DNA of 64,000 nt from Trogon surrucura (taxonomy: Eukaryota; Chordata; Aves; Trogoniformes; Trogonidae). Both the position numbers and the translations under genes were made by a program. The stretch is from the NCBI GenBank assembly GCA_020746105.1, contig JAJGST010000005.1, positions 1 through 64,000 of the forward strand, given 5' to 3'. Under the pieces are notes generated by a model. The model saw only the letters and a program-made list of their open reading frames with translations. It was not told where the DNA came from and did no database searches. Shown one piece after another: positions 56,508 through 64,000 of the stretch. The stretch's first letter is position 1. Every line of letters begins with the position of its first letter.

Positions 56508-56993
56508 TCACTTGCCTCCCAGTGGAGGGAAAAGTCTTTCCCCTGCAGGTGACCAGGTTGGGCCCTGGAGCACAGCAGGCACTGGCAAGCGCTTATCCTG
56601 GGGCTTCGTGGGCGACACCGGTTTTGGGGTGGCAGGTTTTGAGCGAGCTCCTTTACCAAAATAAAGATAACTCGGTATTTTTGACAGTGTCAGCAATTTC
56701 TTCAGTTGACAAAAGCATTTCTCCCCCATTCTGAAGGCTTGCCATTTTACAAAATGTACCATTTCAGGAAATTCATACCCAGAGTATTTTACGTACACCT
56801 TCTGGTCAAGAACAGGCTTTTCTTTGACAATACATTCTCTTACTTGACCTGGAACAAAGACAGGGGAGGCACAACGTAGCAGTGTTTCAACTGCTCCTAG
56901 TTTCTGATAAACAAACACATCAGCACCTCTACTATTACCATTAATCTTAGGTCGTGGTACAATTCCTGACAGTAAAATCCTTACTCTTATCAC
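56508..56993 (-). CDS. Unrecognised open frame, right arm (161 codons)
   Basis: Mirror of the left-arm frame at 27015-27355 and open for longer here. It contains GQVRECIVKEKPVLDQKVY and a basic Pro-rich C-terminus (KPATPKPVSPTKPQDKR). The left arm has stops in the first third. Only the shared 110-codon part is conserved in both copies. Unknown function. Confidence 0.3.
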   Translation of the reverse strand: MIRVRILLSGIVPRPKINGNSRGADVFVYQKLGAVETLLRCASPVFVPGQVRECIVKEKPVLDQKVYVKYSGYEFPEMVHFVKWQAFRMGEKCFCQLKKLLTLSKIPSYLYFGKGARSKPATPKPVSPTKPQDKRLPVPAVLQGPTWSPAGERLFPPLGGK

Positions 56994-58419
56994 ACTCCAA
57001 GATGCAGGGGAGCACTCAGAGTTTACCTTCTAACCACTCAAAAATCATACTAAGATTCTTCTTTACAAAGCATATTTAAATATTCCTGTCCGATGACCTC
57101 CTAAGAGTATGTTATTATCTTCTATCTTTCCTCGATTCCTTCACTTTGCCCAAGTGATGTGCTTTGGTAGCCCAAGTGCAGTTTTCTTAATACAAAAATG
57201 AGGAAGCCAACAAGTAAACAGGCATAAAAAAAAATACCTTAGTTTAAATCACGTTAGTTTGCGGGATGTGGAGCAAATATTTGAACCCATATCCTAGATC
57301 ACTGCATATTTGCCAAGCTAATGAATATTTTAGGGTCCTGTGGGATCTGTTCCACATTTTATAAATCAATGTTTATTGGACCAGAAGGCGAGAGAGAGAA
57401 AACTTAATACTCTTCCTGTAAAGGGCATCTGCAGGCGTTCTTCAATTTCATTTGTAAAAGCAGCTACAATAGTCATAATCTTGGAAAATATCTAAGGAAA
57501 GTATACGCCTGTATAAAAGGAGAAAAATTACGAAGCCTGGTGTTTACACTAGCACCAAAATAGACCAGATAAAAGACTGGAATAAAACGTTCTGCAGCTT
57601 AACAATACACATGCTCAAATGATCCAATTCCACTTATTATTGCATTTTATTTTCTTTCCTCAGTTGCTGGTGGCACAACTGATTCCACTGAAGTAGTAGG
57701 GAATTATGTTACTGCCTTTGATATGAGCATGACCAGTCCTTCGCTTCTTCCACTTACTGCTTTTGGAGGCCTTAAACCAGAGAAGAGATTGGTGGTTTCA
57801 CATGTAGTGGGAAGATGTATCTAAAAAGCAGCATGTCAGTACTTTAGTAAAAACCCGCCAGGCTAGAAAATAGGAGATTGTTTTTCTGAGAAAACTGTAG
57901 CGACCTGTGCACCTGGTAGGCTGAAGCAGGGATCAAAAGGCTTAAAGATATTCTGCTGAAACGATGAGGATGAAATGAGACTGATAGAAAACTGGTCCAA
58001 AAAGAACAGTTTAAGAATTATATATCCTACACAGAATATAGGTTTCTGCTGATACCTGTAGAATGGATATTTAACCTACGGATAAAGTGATGTGTAATGA
58101 CTGATTAGACAATTCCCATTGCCAATATAACAGCAAATGTCAATGAACATGAGAGTGAATACTACACTATAGAATTGAGAAAGTGTCCCCAACGCCGTGT
58201 CCCCTGCCAGTGCCTTGTGCACCCGCAGGCTGCTGCCTGGTGGGGCATCTTGAGGAGCAGAGAAGCCCTGGGCGGTGGGCAAGCCCCACTCAGCAAGAAC
58301 TCACACATCCCCGGCTCATCCAGGCCCTTTTCAGCACACACGCAAAACATCGCCCCGTACAAGCTCCAGGGAAGGCGTGTAAGGATCAAGCTCCTCACAC
58401 AGTTCTGTTTCAGCACGTG

Positions 58420-58555
58420 TGCTAGAATAGAATTATCGAATCATTTTGGCTGGAAAAGGCCTTTGAGATGACGAAGGCCAAACACGACCCAACCCTAACA
58501 GGCCCACTTCTAAAGCACGTGTCTCCTCCAATGCTGCAGGAGCTGGCAAAAGGCC
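58420..58555 (-). mobile_element. Old CR1 3' end fragment, right arm
   Basis: Mirror of 25205-25345, antisense on the plus strand (aatcattttggctggaaaag followed by gcctttgagatgacgaagg). Confidence 0.55.
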
Positions 58556-58805
58556 AGTCCAAAAGGGAGCTGTTCCCGAGCACAGGAGGAAAGCAAGCAC
58601 CGCAGGGGCTGAGGAGCAGTGCAGGGGAGGGAGAAGCGGCCGAGCAGCTGGGCCAAGGGGGTGCTGACCAGTCGCCCCAAGTCGAGGTGGAGGCCCGGGG
58701 CCAGCGGTGAAGCCCAAGGCTAGGGGCAGTGCCAGCGGCTGGAGGGAGGTGCTCCTTGCCCTGGCTTCTGGCCTGCTCTGGGCTCCCCAGGGCAAGCCGG
58801 AGGGC

Positions 58806-58815
58806 GCCATCTTGG
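58806..58815 (-). promoter_or_regulatory. YY1-type motif 1
   Basis: gccatcttgg, core of the YY1 element. It lies 237 bp upstream of the candidate ATG of the ARHGAP20-like gene. Confidence 0.4.
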
Positions 58816-58865
58816 ATGGAACCCCAGGGCAGAGGCCCCCCAGGCTCCGCCCACTTTCCGTTGGG

Positions 58866-58878
58866 GCCGCCATCTTGG
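58866..58878 (-). promoter_or_regulatory. YY1-type motif 2
   Basis: gccgccatcttgg, a full-length match to the YY1 consensus (AAGATGGCGGC on the minus strand). Paired with motif 1, it suggests a TATA-less promoter for the plus-strand gene starting near 59043. Confidence 0.5.
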
Positions 58879-59042
58879 TCAGCTGGAGCCAACTGCTACC
58901 AGGGGCAGCAGCAGGGAGCTGTGCTGGCACTGAGCAGCGCAACGAGAGGCAGAGCGCGGCCGAGAAGCACTGCCCAGGCACCGGCAAGACACTTGTCACC
59001 TTCACTGTCACCAGCCGGGCTGTGCTTCTGCTTAAGGGCAGG

Positions 59043-59074
59043 ATGGGCCAGGCCAACTGTTGCTGTGGCTCCAG
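59043..59074 (+). CDS. ARHGAP20-like gene, candidate first coding exon
   Basis: ATG 59043 gives MGQANCCCGS up to the donor CCAG|gtaggctt in phase 2, which matches the next exon. Met-Gly with a Cys cluster resembles an N-terminal myristoylation/palmitoylation signal. The frame is also open further upstream without a good ATG, so the start is tentative. Confidence 0.5.
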
Positions 59075-59165
59075 GTAGGCTTTCCCCGGGGCTTGGGGAC
59101 GTGTGGGAACAGGGCCAGCTCTGCAGCAGCAGCCTGTCTCATGCTCGCTGCTCTTGGCTCTGCAG

Positions 59166-59285
59166 GGCGGCTCTCAGTGACGCTGAGCCGGTGCTGAGCA
59201 CAGACGTGTGGCTGACCCGGGGCCGCAAGAGGAGCGAGAGACGCCTTCTCCTCCTCCAAGACGAACTAGTGGTCGCCAAGTTGCA
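59166..59285 (+). CDS. ARHGAP20-like gene, PH-domain exon 1
   Basis: A 120-nt exon between tcttggctctgcag| and TTGCA|gtaagacc. It encodes LSTDVWLTRGRKRSERRLLL and LLQDELVVAKL, the first strands of the PH domain of the ARHGAP20 family of Rho GTPase-activating proteins (pattern ...G...L.RG....RHLFLF.D.L.VAK). Phase 2 at both ends agrees with its neighbours. The RhoGAP domain is not in the window. Confidence 0.7.
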
Positions 59286-59487
59286 GTAAGACCCTCAGAG
59301 CCCAGATGCCTTTCCCCCACCCCTGGCACCAGGGCAGGGACACCCTGGCACCGGCCCCCAGACCTCTTGGTGCTGGATGCACCCATGTGCGTCCCAGGCA
59401 GGGCAGGTGCGCGACAGGGCTCTGCCCGCGAGGACTCCAAATCGGCCACCTCCAGCTCACCGCCTGCCTCTCTTCTCTTTGCACAAG

Positions 59488-59655
59488 TGACACCACCTTG
59501 CGCCCACAACTCTCCCTGGCCCTGGACAAGTTGTGGGTGTTGAGCGCAGACAACAAGGCTCTGTGGGCGGCAGAAGAGGAGCAGGAAGGAAGGGACGAGG
59601 ACAGCACCTCCCTCCTCTTCACCTGGCCCAACGGCTCCTTTGTTGCCACTTTTGG
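59488..59655 (+). CDS. ARHGAP20-like gene, PH-domain exon 2
   Basis: A 168-nt exon between ctctttgcacaag| and TTTGG|gtgagtcg. It encodes LSLALDKLWVLSADNKALWA, an acidic loop, and TSLLFTWPNGSFVATFG. The L..LWV, then F..WP...VATF spacing is that of the second half of the ARHGAP20 PH domain. No following exon was found before 60000, so the gene is either truncated or has a long intron. Confidence 0.7.
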
Positions 59656-59659
59656 GTGA

Positions 59660-62088
59660 GTCGTGGTGCCACGTGCCATGGCCACTCAGGAGAACTTCCC
59701 AACTATCTCCGTGGCACCCTGTGCAGAGCCCGGGCAGGGAGCAGGCATCACGCCAGCAGGGAGGGATGGGGGCATTTCCACATCCGGCATCCCCTGGTCC
59801 CCAGAAGGGAAGGGCAAAAGCAGCTGCTCTGGCAAGACAGAGGGCACCAGGGCTTGCTCGGACAGCACCTCTGTCCTGTCCCACCAAGCTTCATCCCGCC
59901 CATGGGTCCATCCTCACAGGGCAAGGCTCTGCAGGCACCCGCCTGTTTACTGCTAGTTTACTGCTTACCAGACTTCAGAGGGAATTTAATCACACCCATG
60001 TTTACCCACACCAGCAGAATTTTTTAGAAGAACCACAGCCTCTGGTCCTGCAGAAGGAATTATGTCTTGGAGGGGAGAGGTCAAAACAAAGATGCTAAAT
60101 ACAGGAAGGACAAAACCCCTCTTCTCAGACTGTTTACAACAACAAGCCCAAGAGCTGCTTAGCAAAGAAAAGCTCTTGTTCACTTTCACAGCACCAGGGG
60201 TAGAACAGAAGTAGAAATTTTGGCAAAATACTGGGGTTTTTTTTCCATATTCTTCCTACAAATGTATGAGGAGCCTACTATGTTTTTCCCCCCTGTTACA
60301 TCAATGTTTTCATATTTCAGCAATGATGCACTTCCTTCCCTGTCTTCCCACTCCACCTCTTCTCACTACAGTTTATTTCAGCCTCAAAGCCGTTAAAAGC
60401 TGCTCATTAAGCACAATTCTGCCTTTTCCCTAGTATGATTATTTACACAGGTGGCTTTCTCTGAAAGCATCCCGTGGGGAGAAAAAGCTTGCTGACCACT
60501 GTGGTGGCACAGCTGCCCCAAGGTCACTCTGACATCTCAGGCCAAGTTGCACCTCATGGCAAGCACTGTTATCTTGGTGACAAGTACAGCAATTTGGGTG
60601 TCGAGCACCTCCTTAACCCTAAATTGCTGCTAACCCAAAGCAGTCTAGTGAAACCTTGTGTCTGCCACATCCACCCATTTGCAGAGTTGTATTTCAAAGG
60701 GAGCTGAGGAGCTTGCTGGAAAACCCACAGAGAAGCAATGTGGGAGAACCCTGCACAGCCGGGAGCCACAGGAGATCTTTCATCTAGGGGACAACAACCG
60801 ACTGAGATCATTCACTAGTGACAATTTACTGACAATTCTGACCTTTTTCTCTTTTTTATTTCCCCCTCTACACCTATTCCCCTAGTAATTAGCCCTAGAT
60901 TGTTTCTCAAAACATAGCCCACATTCTCTGATAACAATCAGACTCAAGATGTTCAAAACTAAACGTGTCAAATGTCGTGTAAACAGTACTCTCTTGTTGG
61001 CTGGTGGCGTTTACATATGCTAGTACGGAGAAATTAATCCTGCTGTGCTTAACAGTGCAGTTGTGCCAAATGGCACGAAATAAAGGCTAGTGGTGGAGCC
61101 CTGCCTGTCTGGGTGACCTTGCAGGGCTCGGTACAAGGGCCTCGGTTCTGATGTGAACTTGCTCAGTGCAACTTTTTACAAGCTTTGCCCTCAAGAGAGC
61201 TAAATAAGGCAGTCAACAAGACATTGGGGTCGGGGGGAGGGGGGGGGAGAGGGGGAAGAAATTTAAAAAAAGAAAAAAAAATCAGCTCATTTACCCTCAT
61301 TTTCCTTGTGCACTGAATATCAGTTCTTCCTTGGTCCTTACTTAGTAAGCTACAATTTAAAACCTTCAAGATTCAGCTCCAGATATGCACGCAATCCAAC
61401 TTGCTTCTTTAGAAAATCTTACCCGCTGGCTGCTCTTACAGCGCTGCTGACAATTCTCCCTGTGCTGTTACACACATTTCTACAAGGAGGCAGCGATCAC
61501 GATGGGGCTGGTACATCCATCACGGGACGCGGCCAAGCACACAGGTAACAAACGTGCCTCAGAATGCACTAGTGCAACCACACGGTGCATTCAGTGATCT
61601 CCAAAGTGCAAACGTGCACGGCAAGAAAATGAAGCAGCAAAGAAATTTCCCAGTGGGAAGTACTCAAGCAACCCCTTGCACCCACCCACAACAGAAACGG
61701 AGGCCAAAATGCTTTGCCTAGAAAACTCTTTGTGCTTTAATTTATTACCTCAGGAAGGCAGATCTCCATTTCCAGGATTTCTTTCAGAAAAACAAGCTAC
61801 TTGGGCCACTGGCAAGTGGAGAAGATATTCATACGCAGTGTTACAGGTTACCAAGAGAGACTACAGCTTGCCTGGGCTACCACATAATCCTTACTGGATC
61901 CAGGATTCATGACCCAAACTCATTGTCAGCACTATTATTTGTGAAAAAGCAAGCAGAGTTTTACTAAAAATAACTATTTTCTCCTCAGGCAAGGGTGATC
62001 AGGCATCTCCAACACTATTAAATGCCAAAAACCCAAGCAGATCAGTTGCATCCCGTGCTGATGTACCCATTCTTAAGAACATACTCAC
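59660..62088. other. Mostly non-coding, nothing firm
   Basis: Introns or intergenic DNA. A weak minus-strand exon possibility (EILEMEICLPE, donor CCTGAG|gtaataa) lies near 61748-61779. A G-rich run is listed separately. Confidence 0.35.
61226..61256 (+). other. G-rich run, potential G-quadruplex
   Basis: Four or more runs of at least four G separated by one or two bases. Could fold as a G-quadruplex on the plus strand. Confidence 0.5.
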
Positions 62089-62127
62089 CAACCTTGGATG
62101 TTCGTGGTCGGGTTCCCCTTTCAGTCA
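62089..62127 (-). CDS. Candidate exon of unrecognised minus-strand gene
   Basis: 39 nt, phase 1-1, between ctttcttctctttag| and GGTTG|gtgagtat. Joined to the exon at 63510-63556 it reads TAPPVTERGTRPRTSKV. Strong splice signals and phase agreement make a real gene likely. No family is recognised. Confidence 0.5.
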
Positions 62128-63509
62128 CTAAAGAGAAGAAAGTTATTAGTCAGGACAGAGTACAGCCCAGCATAAAGGTTATTCACAGATCTCGCTACAA
62201 TAAAATATTGACCTATTAAAATAAATGCTGTGATGATTGTCATGTATTTATAAGCACAGTAACTACTCCCCTGCCCCAAAACCCCCTTTTTTTGGACTGA
62301 ATTATTTCCAAAAGATTACCCCATTGAACTGTTCTTACAGTTACGAACCATTCCATACGCAGACAACTGTTATCAAGACTGCTGGGTGGTTTTTTAAATA
62401 GAAAACTGGAGTGTTTCAAGGCACTTAAATATTTTACATCATTGTTTCCATAGATGTAATTTCTCCTTAAAAATGTTAAAATCCTGATTCTTTAAAGTAA
62501 AATACATTATCATTACATAACTATTCTGCTCTTAAGTATTGTTAATGGCACTGGGATTTCATGTGGAAAAAATCTCCAATAATCAAGAAAAAGCACAAAG
62601 AACACCAAAGTATCTCTTGGATTTCTTGAAGAACAGACACAATGCAAGCAGTACATCCCCCTGTGTTTCTCAACAAGTCTAGCTACTAGAATATAAGAGA
62701 CCAGAAAATTTTAGAATAGAAACTCATATTCAGTTTTAATTATATTCCCTCCAACAGTGAAGAGAACATATATGCAAAAATTCCTTCTCTCAGTAAGAAA
62801 ACCACTGCTCCAAAAAAATAAACAGGAAAAAAACATTAAAAAAATGAGAGATGTGCTTGCAATGTTTGTTTCAGAGCACCACAAGACTTTAAAATTGCAC
62901 GTTACCTGAGGATTTCCTATCAAAAGAAAAATACGAATAAAAAGTAAGTATGAAATCTTCAGATACAGATCTATACAGCTAAAACATATTTATGTGTACA
63001 CACTGTGCTCTGTGGATGGGAGAAAATGGGAATAACTTACTGCAGTGTGCATTTGAAAATATTGAGAAATACTTCAGCAACACCCAAACATATTTCCCAT
63101 TTTCACTACTCCAGCTCTGAACGGAGGACGCAGAAACCAGAGATACACCGCACCGTGGGTACTTTGCTTTAAACCCATTAAGCTCACGGGCACAGCCACT
63201 TGCCACAAAGCATTTCTGGGAATTCCTGAGACACAAAGCTCGCAAAGCGCGGCAACTGCGGCTGGCCCAGCCCTTGGAAAACACTGGACAAAGCGAGCGC
63301 CAGTTTGCGGTGGCCGAGCAAACGTCCTCGTCACAGGCCTCGGTGCTTGGGAAGAGCAAGGGTGCAGGGCAAGACAGACTCAGCTGCAAACGCAGGGTTA
63401 TTCGCTTACAGTAGCTGAAAACGTTGCAGCCCAAATTTCTGGGAGCCATGACCAGGTTTTGGGGGTTCCCACCCACAGGCTTTGAGCTGTACTGAATGAG
63501 TTGGCTCAC

Positions 63510-63556
63510 CTGGTGGTGCAGTGTGCTTATATTCCAGTTTGTGCTGGGGATTCTTC
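63510..63556 (-). CDS. Candidate exon of unrecognised minus-strand gene
   Basis: 47 nt between gttttcttctttgcag| and CCACCAG|gtgagcca (phase 2 in, phase 1 out), encoding KNPQHKLEYKHTAPP. Between this and the next exon lies an 11-nt splice-flanked stretch (62906-62916). Including it would put a stop in frame, so it is probably skipped or spurious. Confidence 0.5.
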
Positions 63557-64000
63557 CTGCAAAGAAGAAAACAGTAAAAGCTTGATTCGCCACCTTGTTC
63601 CACACTTAACAAGCTCAGCACTCCTTTGTATTTTATGGATAATCTTCATTTCTTTTCAAAATAAAATTCTGTGACCAGTGCCTTACTGCAGCGGCTCAGC
63701 TGAGAGAAGGTAGGGTTGAAAAAAAAACCCAAAAAACAGGTTAAATAAGAGTTCCTCGTTTCATCATTAAAAAAAATAAAAAGATGGCTGGTCAAAACCA
63801 AGAGATGAGATACTTTACAAAGCTGCATGATACGATGCACTTGCTCAGCATAAGAAGCGATCCAACTATTTTACTCGCCAACAACACAACCAGAACATAA
63901 CTTCTGCTGCATTAAGTACAACACATGCGCGGTGCACCACGGCTCCGAGGCACCCAGGCACAGCTTCCATATTCTGCAACGTAAGGCACAAATTAAACAG
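63557..64000. other. Probable intron, no feature recognised
   Basis: AT-rich sequence upstream (minus strand) of the exon at 63510-63556. No further splice-flanked open stretch is convincing before the window edge. Confidence 0.35.

Larger units (their letters stand above)
46083..58565 (-). repeat. Right arm of large inverted duplication
   Basis: Reverse complement of 25197-38961 apart from local differences. It lacks the CR1 at 35809-36770 and the 736-bp segment 27501-28236, and carries about 500 bp at 55660-56161 that the left arm lacks. Homology at the outer end stops at 58565, six bases past the position mirrored by the ERV-B LTR edge in the left arm. Confidence 0.96.

Noticed and set aside
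62906-62916. 11-nt micro-exon
   Set aside because: Both splice signals look good, but including it puts a stop codon at the start of the next exon.

Overview
This is a repeat-rich window from a bird genome. It carries several CR1 LINE fragments, two of them with the ATTCTATG 3' tail typical of avian CR1, plus four or five avian-type endogenous retroviruses (ERVs), spliced vertebrate-style exons, CpG islands and a 500-N assembly gap. Species and chromosome cannot be told from the sequence. The density of ERVs, the 9-kb satellite and the large inverted duplication would suit a W chromosome, a microchromosome or a pericentromeric region (inference).

Layout. 1-1141: 3' end of an ERVL-like provirus (integrase C-terminus, polypurine tract, LTR). 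1612-3190: 5'-truncated CR1. 3191-12405: a 31-bp satellite with about 300 units and traces of a ~1.11-kb higher-order repeat. 12406-17170: a minus-strand provirus (ERV-A) with both LTRs, an open gag frame and a large gag-pol deletion. 17171-18540: out-of-order gammaretrovirus-like gag, protease and integrase pieces. 18840-19760: CpG island with two X-box-like motifs, followed by a candidate plus-strand gene with exons to 22231. 22279-25196: a second, mosaic minus-strand provirus (ERV-B) carrying a piece of an ERV-A-family LTR inside its gag.

25197-38961 and 46083-58565 are inverted copies of each other, with arms of about 13.8 and 12.5 kb. Both arms hold a MACROD2-like exon 2. The right arm also keeps exon 1, but its start codon reads ACG and codon 2 is a stop. 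The left arm has lost exon 1. The arms differ by a CR1 insertion and by two large deletions with microhomology at their junctions. The inner end of the left arm is cut by the N gap (38962-39461).

Between the arms, on the minus strand, is the most interesting object in the window: a well-formed but unrecognised gene (43016 down to the gap). It has a signal-peptide exon, three 72-nt exons all in phase 1, two further phase-1 exons, a transmembrane exon with an RRKKK stop-transfer, and an Arg/Pro-rich tail exon that runs into the gap. A CRE lies upstream, and a solo ERVL-like LTR (43180-43615) sits just beyond it.

Right of the palindrome is the 5' part of an ARHGAP20-like gene (59043-59655; PH-domain exons and YY1-type promoter motifs). 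Two plausible minus-strand exons of an unrecognised gene lie at 62089-63556. All exon calls come from reading splice signals and frames by eye. No search or alignment program was run.
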